A DNA stretch of 64,000 nt from an uncultured Chlorobiaceae bacterium (GTDB taxonomy: Bacteria; Bacteroidota; Chlorobiia; Chlorobiales; Chlorobiaceae): NCBI GenBank assembly GCA_903994635.1, contig CAJEXQ010000003.1, forward strand, positions 1 through 64,000, given 5' to 3'. The notes under the pieces were generated by a model, which was not told the origin of the DNA, searched no databases, and saw only the letters and a list, made by a program, of their open reading frames with translations. The translations under genes and the position numbers were made by a program. Positions 47,124-55,557 of the stretch are shown one piece after another (within the stretch, counting starts at the first letter, position 1; each line of letters starts with the position of its first letter).

Positions 47124-48430
47124 CGCATACAACTATTCTGATTATTGGAGGTGGAGCAGCCGGTATTTCTGCGGCCATTGCGGCACGACGGAGCGCTGAA
47201 CATTTGGGCAAAAGTTGTACAATAACTCTGCTAGAGCGTAATGCTCGTCCGGGAACAAAAATCAGGATCTCTGGTGGAGGAAAATGCAATGTAACTCATC
47301 GGGGCACTCCGGCAGAGCTGCTTGATAAAGGTTTTCTGCGCTTGAATGAAAAGAGGTTTCTCCGCCATGCTTTTTATGCTTTTTCAAACAGCAATCTTCT
47401 TGACTTGCTGCGTTCACGGGGAGTTGAGTTTGCAGAAAGGGCTGATGGCAAGGTATTTCCCATAAGCGGAGAGGCATCATCGGTTGTTGTTGCGTTTGAA
47501 GAGCTGTTAAGAAAATCGTCAGTACAACAGCATTTTTCCAGTCGGGTTCGGAGCGTTGAGCGAAAAGGGGAGCTGTTTCTTGTTACAGTTGCTGATGCAT
47601 CATTTACAGCAGAAGTTGTAATTCTGGCCACAGGTGGAGTCTCCTATTCCAGAACCGGCACGACGGGTGACGGCTTGGCGATTGCCCGAGCACTTGGTCA
47701 CTCAATCAAGAGCTCTGTTGCTGCACTGGCCCCAGTTTACACCCAAAAGGCTCCTCCCGCTTCACTTTCAGGCATTTCTCTCCGTTCGGCTGCTCTTGTG
47801 GCCTCTGCCGGTGGACGCAGTGTTGAACGTCGAGGCGACCTGCTTTTTACCCATAGGGGCATCAGTGGTCCGGTGGCACTTTCGCTCTCACGCGACATTG
47901 CTGAACTCTGCACTGAATTTGGGAGCGCTTCACTTTTTGCTGATTTTTTTCCTGAACTGAGTCTTGCTGAACTTGAGGAACAACTTCTGCTTCATGCGCG
48001 CAAGAGTGGCGCACAGATGGTAAGAAAGTTTCTCCAAAGTTGCGCGATGGCACCTCATCGGGGAGCCTTTACCGAGACACCGCACGGCACAATTCCCACG
48101 GCAATTGTGCCTTTTCTGATGCATCATGCGACTATCGAAAACCTTGTAACATGGAGCAGCCTTCCGAAAGAGAAGAGGCAGTTACTCATCACTACACTTA
48201 AACGCTTCCCACTTGGCACCGCAGGTAACGTGCCCCTTGACCAGGGTGAAGTCTCCGCTGGTGGTGTTGTGCTTGGTGAGGTGAACCCGAAAACCATGCA
48301 ATCGAGAATAATACCCAAGCTCTTTCTCTGCGGGGAACTGCTCGACTACGCCGGTGAAATTGGCGGCTTTAACCTGCAAGCCGCATTTTCAACAGGCTGG
48401 ATGGCTGGGAGCTATGCGGCTTGCAGTTGA
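47120..48430 (+). CDS. HI0933/BaiN-like FAD-dependent flavoprotein
   Basis: A 436-residue flavoprotein. The N-terminal IIGGGAAGISAAIAA binds FAD, SGGGKCNVTHRG is the family motif, and the C-terminal CGELLDYAGEIGGFNLQAAFSTGW contacts the flavin. Related BaiN enzymes reduce bile-acid intermediates, but most family members have no assigned substrate. Coupling to cobS by a 4-bp overlap is suggestive but need not mean a role in B12 synthesis. Confidence 0.88.
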   Translation: MTHTTILIIGGGAAGISAAIAARRSAEHLGKSCTITLLERNARPGTKIRISGGGKCNVTHRGTPAELLDKGFLRLNEKRFLRHAFYAFSNSNLLDLLRSRGVEFAERADGKVFPISGEASSVVVAFEELLRKSSVQQHFSSRVRSVERKGELFLVTVADASFTAEVVILATGGVSYSRTGTTGDGLAIARALGHSIKSSVAALAPVYTQKAPPASLSGISLRSAALVASAGGRSVERRGDLLFTHRGISGPVALSLSRDIAELCTEFGSASLFADFFPELSLAELEEQLLLHARKSGAQMVRKFLQSCAMAPHRGAFTETPHGTIPTAIVPFLMHHATIENLVTWSSLPKEKRQLLITTLKRFPLGTAGNVPLDQGEVSAGGVVLGEVNPKTMQSRIIPKLFLCGELLDYAGEIGGFNLQAAFSTGWMAGSYAACS

Positions 48431-48458
48431 CCAATTTCAAGCCGCATCAAAGTTTGAA

Positions 48459-49394
48459 CTATCCTGCGCAGGAATATGCCGGTTCCTTTGTAGCAGCATC
48501 CATGTTTCTGATTTCAAACCGGCACTGTTCCACATCGAACGAGAACTTCGGGTTATCGTGAAACATCACCCGTCTCTTTTCAAATCGAACCTTCATCGGC
48601 ACACTCACCTTGCGCTCATCGCCGCAGACATTGTTCTTTACTCCGGGGTGAAAGAGTTCACCATGCTCATTGATCAGTGAAACCTGTACAGCATGATCAA
48701 CCGTACTCAGCGCCTCTATTGTGCCATCCTCAGCAAGCTGGACAGAGTTGATGTCGCCATGAATGCCATTCGGCTCATTGTCGTATGATGTTATTATTCC
48801 GATAGGTGTTGAAATATCAATTTTTTTCAAAGGCTCAAAAGAGCGGATAGCGCCAGACTCATAGAACGCCAACCCTTTTCGCACCAGAATCTCTCCCATC
48901 GGCGTTTGCACCGTGAGAGTCTGGCCAGGCCAGAGCGTTATACTTTTTAGTGCTCCGCTTTCATAAAACTGCATCCCGATCACTTTGGCGCTCAGTGAGC
49001 CGACTGGTGAATTGAAGGTAAGCGTGCCAGCAAGAGCGAACTCGTTCTTCCATGACCAGAAGCCGCTCAGTTTACCATCAAGCGGAAAGACTCTTTTGAT
49101 ACTTCCGTTTTTATGAAAGGTTACCAGTTCAGCCGGGATAGATCCGACCGGTGTTTCAAGGATGGTTTGCGACTGCAGCGCAATGGATTTCAGCGAGCCA
49201 TCCTTGTAAAAGTAGATCGGTTTAACCGACCGGCGACCCATATCCTCCGCTTCATATTGAGGCACAAGGCTGCCATAAGGAGTTGCGAGCGTATTGGGTT
49301 GTGTGACAAGGCAGCCGTCCATCTTGCCATTCGAGAAAAGGGTACGGAACTCCAAACCCGAAAGATCGCCGAATAGTGTGCTGATGTTTGCCAT
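48459..49394 (-). CDS. Five-repeat protein of unknown function
   Basis: A 311-residue protein I do not recognise. It contains five repeats, each with a P-[YVMI]-G turn (residues 39, 82, 130, 165, 197) followed 10-20 residues later by an F-x-x-x-G-[ST/A]-[LI]-[KRE] hairpin (62-70, 93-101, 143-151, 177-185, 220-228). The layout recalls MORN/YwqK-like beta-hairpin repeats, so a beta-solenoid or sheet is likely. No signal peptide is visible. Five cysteines are scattered over the protein, two of them (CRF...YSC) near the C-terminus. It converges on the flavoprotein gene with 28 bp between ends. Confidence 0.65.
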   Translation of the reverse strand: MANISTLFGDLSGLEFRTLFSNGKMDGCLVTQPNTLATPYGSLVPQYEAEDMGRRSVKPIYFYKDGSLKSIALQSQTILETPVGSIPAELVTFHKNGSIKRVFPLDGKLSGFWSWKNEFALAGTLTFNSPVGSLSAKVIGMQFYESGALKSITLWPGQTLTVQTPMGEILVRKGLAFYESGAIRSFEPLKKIDISTPIGIITSYDNEPNGIHGDINSVQLAEDGTIEALSTVDHAVQVSLINEHGELFHPGVKNNVCGDERKVSVPMKVRFEKRRVMFHDNPKFSFDVEQCRFEIRNMDAATKEPAYSCAG

Positions 49395-49608
49395 GATATA
49401 TTGGATTAAATAATGTCAGGATTGATGCTCCACTCGCACCCTTGTCTACATTTAAACCGCAATAATCATGCCAAATAGTGCCATACTTTTAAAACTATAT
49501 ATAGTAATGACTTATTTGCATCCTTCATGGTGACCAACAAAAGGGAAATGCTACCGCATTGTAGAAATTGTCATTCAACATACGCCACGGTACAATCGTG
49601 ATTACCAC

Positions 49609-49884
49609 TTACTTCCCGAACTTTGCCCTCGCTTTTCTGAATGCTTTTTTGAGGTCATTCATTGCTTCTTCAGCGCCGTATGTCACTTCGGCCCATGCTT
49701 CCTCACTGCTGTGCAGAAGATCAGCAGCTTTTGATGCGGCAGATTCATGATGTTGCTTCAGTTCATCGATATGTTGCTGGAGGGTTCGAGTTACCTTTTC
49801 GGCTTTTTTTTCAAGTTTGGTGATATCTTTCTCCCATGACCTGAGTTTACGGTCGAAGTTACTGATGTAGATTTTTCTGTTCAT
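49609..49884 (-). CDS. Small coiled-coil protein downstream of ydbH
   Basis: A 91-residue, highly charged helical protein. Heptad-like spacing runs from about 14 to 60 (WEKDITKLEKKAEKV..., LQQHIDELKQHH). No signal peptide, so cytoplasmic. It overlaps the ydbH-like stop by four bases (ATGA), so it belongs to that operon. I do not know a named family; similar short coiled-coil genes accompany envelope operons. Confidence 0.65.
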   Translation of the reverse strand: MNRKIYISNFDRKLRSWEKDITKLEKKAEKVTRTLQQHIDELKQHHESAASKAADLLHSSEEAWAEVTYGAEEAMNDLKKAFRKARAKFGK

Positions 49885-52019
49885 GGTGTTTTGCTTTTAG
49901 TGGCTTTGTCGGAGATGATCTGATCGACATCTGAAGAGACTGAGATGGATCGCATCAGATCTTGCAGGTTTTGCTGAATGGTGAGGTTGAGCTCTACAGG
50001 ACGTCCGTTCTGAAACTCGGGGTTGGCACCCTTGAGCTGGACAGTCATGGCAGATTTGCCGTCCGGGGCCATATTGATCGACGAAAGCATTTGTGCATAA
50101 AGAAAGTTCGACAGCGCCTCGTAGGTTATGCGTAACCCGGGATTGGCTGCGGCTCGCTCTTCGGCCGTCGTTGCGTAGATGATTTGACCGGGTTCTTCGG
50201 CGTTCAAGCTACCATTGATAATTTCAAACGTTTCATTTTTAATTTTGACTGGAATATTACCTTTGAGGGCACCGGTGGCATAGATTTTTTTTGTGCCTTG
50301 CAAATCAAGTAATTTCTGCAAAGGAATGTGGCTGAGCTGAAGTGTGGTTTCGCCCTCCTTTTTAGCCATATCATAGTCGAAATGGTTGATAGCAACTGTG
50401 CCCTCAAAAATTCCCATGCTGAAGTCTGAAAGGGAAACCATGTTCGGGTTGAGGTGGTCATGCCAGAGTGATAGCCTCCCCGAGGGTGAAAGGATAACCA
50501 TATCGCCGCCCGCTGTTTTCTGTTGCAGGCTCTTCAGTTTGAAGCTGATTGTGGTGCTTCCGTTAACAGAACGGTTACACAGAAACCCCGGTTCACTGAA
50601 TGAATAGGTAACATCCTGCGGTTCTTGCGCAAAGAGGCGTTCACTTATGCTCTGCTTTTTTGAGGGCGGGGAAAGAGTGATGCTGCCACCCCCAGTGGAT
50701 TGCAGAGTGCCATTCAGGAGCGCAAAACTTTTTTTGGTGATGGAAAGAGGAATTGTGCCGCTTATCCCTCCGTTGAGTGACCCCTTGATATCTCCTTGCA
50801 GGCGAATACGGTCGAGAAGTTTTACATTGTTCAGCTTGAGCGTAAAACGGGAATTTCCTGACGAAGGGTCAAAGCTGAAGGGTGTCGAGGAGATTTTGCC
50901 GCCAAAAAGTGTGGCCGATATACCACTCAGAGCAAAACCCGAAGGCTTTTCATTTTTGGTCGTAAAGTTTATCCTGGTATTTAACTTTTTCAGCAGACCT
51001 TCCCCCCCGTTGGTGAGACCAATATCCAGGGAGAGTAACGGTTTCTTTTCTTTGGTATAGAAGAAAATTTTGCTCCCTTTTTCGGCAATAACCGTCGCAT
51101 TGCGTACAACTATCATCGAGTCCTGGAACTCAACAGGAATAGAGCCACTTATTCGTCCCTTGGCAAAAGGCAAACTCTTGCCGCCCTGGTAAATTCCTGG
51201 AAGTTTGTTGAGTGGAATTTTTGGAAGGTTAATGGTAAAGGTGCTCTTTTTTTTCTTCAAATTGTAGTCAATACGCTCTGTCGATGCTTTCCACTGAAAG
51301 AGCTCTACCGAGCAGTCACTGAGTGTGAGGGTGCAGGGGTTGCGCGGATCACGCTTAGAGCCAAAAAGCGCCCTGAAATTACCTGCCGGTGAGGGGATTC
51401 CATTGCTGGAGAGCTTGGTCACTCGTAGCGTGTCGATCGGCTGCTGCCAGTGCCCGACATCACTAAGCTTGACGTTGTAGTTAATTCCCTCAAAACAAAG
51501 CTTCTCACGGGTAACGGTAGCATCACTGATGGAGTAGGTGGCAGAGAGAGGCTTGATGGAAAGCGCAAATCCATTGCTTCTTGAAACCTCTAAATCTATT
51601 TTTATCAACGCGTTGCTATCGCCGAAGGCAAACTGTTGCGGGTTGGGTATGATACTGAGCGAATCAGCCTTCAGTGTAAATGTTGCGTCAACAATTTTCG
51701 GCAGCACCCCGCCTGACTTCTGTTGATCGCGATTACTGAACTTGAAAGAGAGAGCGCCATTGACAAGGGAGAGTGTATAGGTGGTCGCCTCTTCGTTGCA
51801 CTCATCCGGCGGTGCGGTGAAAATGGCCTTCACCGATCGGAAACCAATGGCTGAATTACCCTGCATCTCTACACCTGCGACCTCAATGCGAAAGGGTTTA
51901 CCTTCAAGCGCCCGGTCAAGCAGAGGCTGTGCATACCAGGGAAAGAAGAACCATGCTGCTGCTGGCAGCAGCGCCAGCAGCAGAATCACGGCAATCAGGA
52001 TGCGCAGGAGCCATTTCAC
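49881..52019 (-). CDS. ydbH: YdbH-like AsmA-family intermembrane lipid transport protein
   Basis: A 712-residue protein with an N-terminal inner-membrane anchor (1-28) and a long periplasmic body of beta-rich repeats. The repeated pattern SG-S-IPV/GNIPVKIKN...GTL/SLNAE is typical of the AsmA/YdbH bridge proteins that move phospholipid to the outer membrane. It is shorter than Escherichia coli YdbH (about 880). Identification rests mainly on its partners: ydbL 3 bp upstream and ynbE before that. The C-terminal part EFQNGRPVELNLTIQQNLQDLM matches the family end. Confidence 0.85.
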   Translation of the reverse strand: MKWLLRILIAVILLLALLPAAAWFFFPWYAQPLLDRALEGKPFRIEVAGVEMQGNSAIGFRSVKAIFTAPPDECNEEATTYTLSLVNGALSFKFSNRDQQKSGGVLPKIVDATFTLKADSLSIIPNPQQFAFGDSNALIKIDLEVSRSNGFALSIKPLSATYSISDATVTREKLCFEGINYNVKLSDVGHWQQPIDTLRVTKLSSNGIPSPAGNFRALFGSKRDPRNPCTLTLSDCSVELFQWKASTERIDYNLKKKKSTFTINLPKIPLNKLPGIYQGGKSLPFAKGRISGSIPVEFQDSMIVVRNATVIAEKGSKIFFYTKEKKPLLSLDIGLTNGGEGLLKKLNTRINFTTKNEKPSGFALSGISATLFGGKISSTPFSFDPSSGNSRFTLKLNNVKLLDRIRLQGDIKGSLNGGISGTIPLSITKKSFALLNGTLQSTGGGSITLSPPSKKQSISERLFAQEPQDVTYSFSEPGFLCNRSVNGSTTISFKLKSLQQKTAGGDMVILSPSGRLSLWHDHLNPNMVSLSDFSMGIFEGTVAINHFDYDMAKKEGETTLQLSHIPLQKLLDLQGTKKIYATGALKGNIPVKIKNETFEIINGSLNAEEPGQIIYATTAEERAAANPGLRITYEALSNFLYAQMLSSINMAPDGKSAMTVQLKGANPEFQNGRPVELNLTIQQNLQDLMRSISVSSDVDQIISDKATKSKTP

Positions 52020-52022
52020 TAA

Positions 52023-52370
52023 TTACTGGGCTTTCTTTATCCATTTTCCCTGAACCTGAACCCATGTTCCGGCAGGGATACGTGAATAGATTTTCTGCGA
52101 CATCATGGTGCCGACGGCATCAAGCGACAGATTATTCTGCGCAGCAATTTTTGCATACTCCGCACGTCGGACATTGTTGGTGGAGTTAATCAGCTCTGCG
52201 GCATCTCCCGGAGCACCCGGAGGAATCGCAAGCAGACCGTTGTCAACCTCACCGGCAAGTCCACTTGCACGAGCAGTATCAAGGTCAAGTGCAAAAGCTG
52301 GCGCTGTAATTCCACCAAGCATCATTACGCCTACGGCGAGCGCCAAGAGAATCTTTTTAATGGCTTTCAT
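52023..52370 (-). CDS. ydbL: YdbL-like periplasmic protein (DUF1318)
   Basis: A 115-residue exported protein. A signal peptide (about 1-27, ending APAFA) is followed by DUF1318: LDTARASGLAGEVDNGLLA, AAELINSTNNVRRAEYAKIAAQ and IPAGTWVQVQGKWI. YdbL is a chaperone-like factor for the YdbH-YnbE bridge. A GAGGAG Shine-Dalgarno lies about 8 bases before the ATG (complement of 52378-52385). Confidence 0.92.
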   Translation of the reverse strand: MKAIKKILLALAVGVMMLGGITAPAFALDLDTARASGLAGEVDNGLLAIPPGAPGDAAELINSTNNVRRAEYAKIAAQNNLSLDAVGTMMSQKIYSRIPAGTWVQVQGKWIKKAQ

Positions 52371-52387
52371 TGTTGGTTTCTCCTCGT

Positions 52388-52594
52388 TTAGAATATGCCT
52401 TTTTTGTTCTCAAGCAGGGAATCGAGTTCACGGTCTACCTTGATTCTTATTTCATGATCAATCTTGATATTCATGTTAATCACAATAGGTTTATCGGAGG
52501 CCTCAATCTTTACTGTTGGGCTGCAACCCGCCATGAGTGCCCCGGAAGTGAGGCAAAGAAGCGTCATCATGCTCAAAATGGTTCGTCTCTTCAT
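52388..52594 (-). CDS. ynbE: YnbE-like outer-membrane lipoprotein
   Basis: A 68-residue lipoprotein. The start at 52594 gives a signal peptide ending LMAGC, then PTVKIEASDKPIVINMNIKI and HEIRIKVDRELDSLL, which match YnbE. In Escherichia coli YnbE stacks onto the C-terminal edge of YdbH to extend the lipid-transport groove to the outer membrane. The open frame extends to 52699 but that part lacks protein character. Confidence 0.88.
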   Translation of the reverse strand: MKRRTILSMMTLLCLTSGALMAGCSPTVKIEASDKPIVINMNIKIDHEIRIKVDRELDSLLENKKGIF

Positions 52595-52638
52595 AAATGG
52601 GTTCGTCTTTTTTTTTGTTACGTAGCTTGTCCGCCCTG

Positions 52639-53112
52639 TTAAAAATATCTCATGGGAATTGTCAGTTCTACCTCTTTCGTATCCAATGTAAACATACAAT
52701 CTTTATACTGTGGGGCACCCCTTCCTATTTTGGGATTGTTGGAAACGCCAATCCCCTCCTTGGGTATACCGATAAGAAAGGTGGTATCCAGCTTTCCGTT
52801 GGAGTTTTCGTCATGCAATACGCTGACAGCATAGGTGCCATAGGGAAGATTTTCAAAAACAACCATATCTGTGGAAGCCGTGATTTTTTTGAGTTGTTTG
52901 GCATAAGCCTGATCATGTTTGCCCGGGAAGCCTTTTGAGGTGTTAAAGAGTGAAACACCAACCATCCCTTCAAGGTTTTTCAATGCAGTCATATGTACAA
53001 TAATAGTGCCCGATTGACCTGGTACGACAGATACAGCAGGAGAGTTCTCCGCCTGAAGTGTACAGATTGAGGATAAAAAGAGAACAACAAAAAGTAATAA
53101 AGCTTTTTTCAT
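52639..53112 (-). CDS. DUF2141 exported protein
   Basis: A 157-residue secreted protein. Signal peptide 1-21 (LLLFVVLFLSSICTLQA) is followed by a DUF2141 domain: KNLEGMVGVSLFNTSKGFPG, VVFENLPYGTYAVSVLHDENSNGKLD and IPKEGIGVSNN. The fold is predicted beta-sandwich-like (transthyretin-like); the function is unknown. It lies 44 bp upstream of ynbE on the same strand, so it may be the first gene of that operon. Confidence 0.85.
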   Translation of the reverse strand: MKKALLLFVVLFLSSICTLQAENSPAVSVVPGQSGTIIVHMTALKNLEGMVGVSLFNTSKGFPGKHDQAYAKQLKKITASTDMVVFENLPYGTYAVSVLHDENSNGKLDTTFLIGIPKEGIGVSNNPKIGRGAPQYKDCMFTLDTKEVELTIPMRYF

Positions 53113-53191
53113 GATTTATTTACGTTGTATTTTCAAATGAATGCAATATATGACAAGACTAACTGCCAGCATAATACTTTTTTTCATCTCC

Positions 53192-54163
53192 TTACAAACT
53201 GAAACACTTTGCCATTTTTTGCTCAAAAGAGTTGACAAATATGTCAAGATCATGACTCTTCTCAGGAACATTTATCCAGTTAACAGCAAGTCGGTTGTTG
53301 AAAAATGTCAACTGCCGCTTGGCATAGTTGCGTGTATGCTGCTTTATCAGTTTAAGAGCTTCGGCAAAGTTGATTGCTCCGTCAAAATAGTTAAACAGCT
53401 CCTGATATCCCACTGATTGCAGTGCTGTTGTTCTTTTATCGGCAAGGATTTCCCGATATTTGTCATAAAGTTGCTCAGCTTCCAGGCAGAGGCCAGCCTC
53501 AATCATCTCGTCTGTACGTTGATTGATGCGCTGATAAAGCATCTCACGAGACACAGAAAGTCCTGTAGTGAAAAAGTGCAGGCCAGTATGCCGCTTATTT
53601 TGTTTTGCCAGCAGCGCGGTAACACTCGTGCCAGTTATTTCGATAATTTCAAGGCTCCGAATAAGCCGCTGGGTTTTTGTGGGGTCAAGCGTTGCCGCCT
53701 GCACAGGATCTCTCAGACAAAGTCTTTCATAAAGGGGCTCTTTCCCGATATTTTCAAGTTCAAGCAACAACCGTCCCCTTATTTCAGCATTTGCAGGAGG
53801 CAGGTCAGCAAAGCCTTTGAGCACTCCTTCAAGATAGAGTGTGGAGCCGCCCGCAATAATGGCACGTTTCCCCCTGTTATGGATTTCCCTGATCCTTTCG
53901 ATTGCTTCAGCAGCAAAGTCGCCAGCACTGAAGGGCTCCCTGATCTGTTTTTCATCAACAAAATGGTGCTTCACCTCCTGAAGTGCTTCTTGTGGTGGTT
54001 TAGCTACACCAATATTGAGTTCACGATATACCTGTCGTGAATCGGCAGAGATGATTTCAGCCCCGATTTTTTTTGCCAAAGCAAGGGCAAATGCAGATTT
54101 TCCGGAGGCTGTTGGGCCGAGAATTACAATAACTGCTGGTTGCGCTGAAGTTATGAAGGGCAT
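53192..54163 (-). CDS. miaA: tRNA dimethylallyltransferase
   Basis: A 323-residue enzyme that adds a dimethylallyl group to A37 of tRNAs reading UNN codons. P-loop GPTASGKSAFALALAKK, then ISADSRQVYRELNIGVAKP, and KTQRLIRSLEIIEITG identify it. ATG 54163 places the P-loop at the usual distance; an in-frame ATG at 54190 is also possible. Head-to-tail with cytochrome c-555, with a terminator in between. Confidence 0.94.
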   Translation of the reverse strand: MPFITSAQPAVIVILGPTASGKSAFALALAKKIGAEIISADSRQVYRELNIGVAKPPQEALQEVKHHFVDEKQIREPFSAGDFAAEAIERIREIHNRGKRAIIAGGSTLYLEGVLKGFADLPPANAEIRGRLLLELENIGKEPLYERLCLRDPVQAATLDPTKTQRLIRSLEIIEITGTSVTALLAKQNKRHTGLHFFTTGLSVSREMLYQRINQRTDEMIEAGLCLEAEQLYDKYREILADKRTTALQSVGYQELFNYFDGAINFAEALKLIKQHTRNYAKRQLTFFNNRLAVNWINVPEKSHDLDIFVNSFEQKMAKCFSL

Positions 54164-54252
54164 ATTAGGTTTTAGCTGAAATTGCATCATATTAACAGTC
54201 TGGTGTGGGTATAAAGTACACTATACAGGGCTTGCACTCACCAACCCAACCA

Positions 54253-54280
54253 AAAGGCGGGAGAATCTTTTCCCGCCTTT
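54253..54280 (-). terminator. Terminator after cytochrome c-555
   Basis: A perfect 10-bp stem AAAGGCGGGA/TCCCGCCTTT with an 8-base loop lies 24 bp past the cytochrome stop. Read on the minus strand the hairpin ends in TTTTGG. The A/T flanks make it work in both directions in principle. Confidence 0.75.
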
Positions 54281-54303
54281 CAGTGATCATGACGCAGCGT
54301 TTT

Positions 54304-54639
54304 CTACTTGCTCTGCTGGACAATATAAGCGACAGCATTCCCAATCTGGAGGTCGGTGAGTTTCGGATTACCACCTTTTGCTGGCATCATCCCTAATTTA
54401 CCCGTATAGCCTTTTACTGATCTACTGACCAGCATATCCATACCCTGTGAGATACGAGGAGCCCATGCCGCCTTGTCGCCACCCTTGGGAGCTCCCATGA
54501 GGCCGGTTTTGTGGCAGGTAGTACAGCTTGCGTCGTATACTGCTTTCCCTGCCGCAGCACTATAGGCCGCACTGGCATTCGCAGTGTTCATTGAAAAAAC
54601 AAAAATTGCACAAAAGGCTGCTGAAACGAAACGAGACAT
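54304..54639 (-). CDS. Cytochrome c-555 (periplasmic monoheme)
   Basis: A 111-residue exported cytochrome. A signal peptide (about 1-24) precedes the mature protein YSAAAGKAVYDASCTTCHKTG with heme motif CTTCH. The distal ligand Met lies in GMMPAKGGNPKLTD, and VAYIVQQSK ends the fold. This closely follows Chlorobium c-555, which carries electrons from thiosulfate/sulfide oxidation to the reaction-centre cytochrome. A strong AAGGAG Shine-Dalgarno (complement of 54649-54654) suggests high expression. Confidence 0.95.
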   Translation of the reverse strand: MSRFVSAAFCAIFVFSMNTANASAAYSAAAGKAVYDASCTTCHKTGLMGAPKGGDKAAWAPRISQGMDMLVSRSVKGYTGKLGMMPAKGGNPKLTDLQIGNAVAYIVQQSK

Positions 54640-54790
54640 GGTATGTTACTCCTTTATTTTAAATGATTAATAGTGCAGCTTCGTAATATCTGAATCAAAC
54701 ACCATGAGAAAGAGCCCAATTTAATATTTTTTTTCACGATATAAATCGTACATTTGCGATGAACTAAGCGAGGCCGAGAGATGGGGGTAG

Positions 54791-55003
54791 GTGCTTAGCA
54801 AAAAGTCATACCGTAATTCAGCATCGAGCATCGCTTGAATCATGAGTGCTTTTGCTATTTTATTACGGAATCAATTGCTGTGGAGTGCATATTCCTGCGC
54901 GATCAGGTTAAAATATATGATTCTGTTATTTCGAGCATCAGCGAGAAATCTTGATTAGGGTGTTGTAAGATTTCTCCTCACTTTGTTCGTCGAAATGACA
55001 AGG
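54791..55003. repeat. Dispersed two-module repeat (order B-A), copy 2
   Basis: Module B (54791-54888, TGCTTAGCAAAAAGTCATAC to GGAGTGC) is followed directly by module A (54885-55003), which has the palindromic TTCGAGCATCAGCGAGAAAT and CTTTGTTCGTCGAAATGAC arms. It is the swapped order of the copy at 10945. The end of module A abuts the truncated acr3 reading frame, so this copy marks the breakpoint. The 150 bp before it (54640-54790) hold nothing recognisable. Confidence 0.8.
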
Positions 55004-55140
55004 CGGTTTTCGGCATCAATTCAGGGGAGGCCTTTGCCGCCGTTATCGGGCCGCTGGTTGAGGTTCCGGCATTGATTGCCCTTGTCAATGTTTCGCTCTG
55101 GTTCCGGGGGAAGTTTTTTGCGGATGAAGCTGCGGTGTGA
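55003..55140 (+). pseudogene. acr3: C-terminal remnant of arsenite efflux pump Acr3
   Basis: Only the last 45 codons remain: [20 protein letters not shown] followed by [18 protein letters not shown] and a stop. This is the conserved end of ACR3 permeases (about 350-400 residues). The repeat element ends exactly where the coding homology begins, so the 5' part was lost in the event that placed the repeat. arsD and arsA follow, so the operon has lost its membrane pump here. Confidence 0.85.
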
Positions 55141-55176
55141 GTTTTTTCATTTTTTGTAATTTAATGGGGATATACC

Positions 55177-55539
55177 ATGAAACAGATTCAAGTTTTTGAT
55201 CCTGCACTCTGTTGCTCGACTGGGGTGTGTGGTGTTGAGGTTGATCAGGCGCTGGTCACTTTTGCGGCTGATGTCGATTGGGCCCGACAGAACGGGGTGG
55301 CGATTGACCGTTTTAATCTCGCTCAACAGCCTATGGCGTTTGCTGAAAATGCTGAGGTGAAAACATTTCTTGAACATGCCGGGCAGGAGGGGTTGCCATT
55401 GATCCTGCTTGATGGCGCTGTCATCTTGACGGGCCGCTATCCAACCCGCGATGAACTGGTTCGCTGGTCAGCCATTGAGGCCGGGGGTGATGGTGCAAAA
55501 CCTGCAAAAAGTTGCTGTTCAACCGGTTGCTGCTGTTAA
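55177..55539 (+). CDS. arsD: Arsenite metallochaperone ArsD
   Basis: A 120-residue protein that hands As(III) to the ArsA ATPase and weakly represses the operon. It has the thioredoxin-like fold pattern. Metal-binding cysteines Cys12, Cys13 and Cys18 are present, as are the C-terminal pairs Cys113-114 and Cys118-120. It lies 36 bp after the acr3 remnant and 18 bp before arsA. Confidence 0.94.
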   Translation: MKQIQVFDPALCCSTGVCGVEVDQALVTFAADVDWARQNGVAIDRFNLAQQPMAFAENAEVKTFLEHAGQEGLPLILLDGAVILTGRYPTRDELVRWSAIEAGGDGAKPAKSCCSTGCCC

Positions 55540-55557
55540 TCTTATCAAAACAGAATC

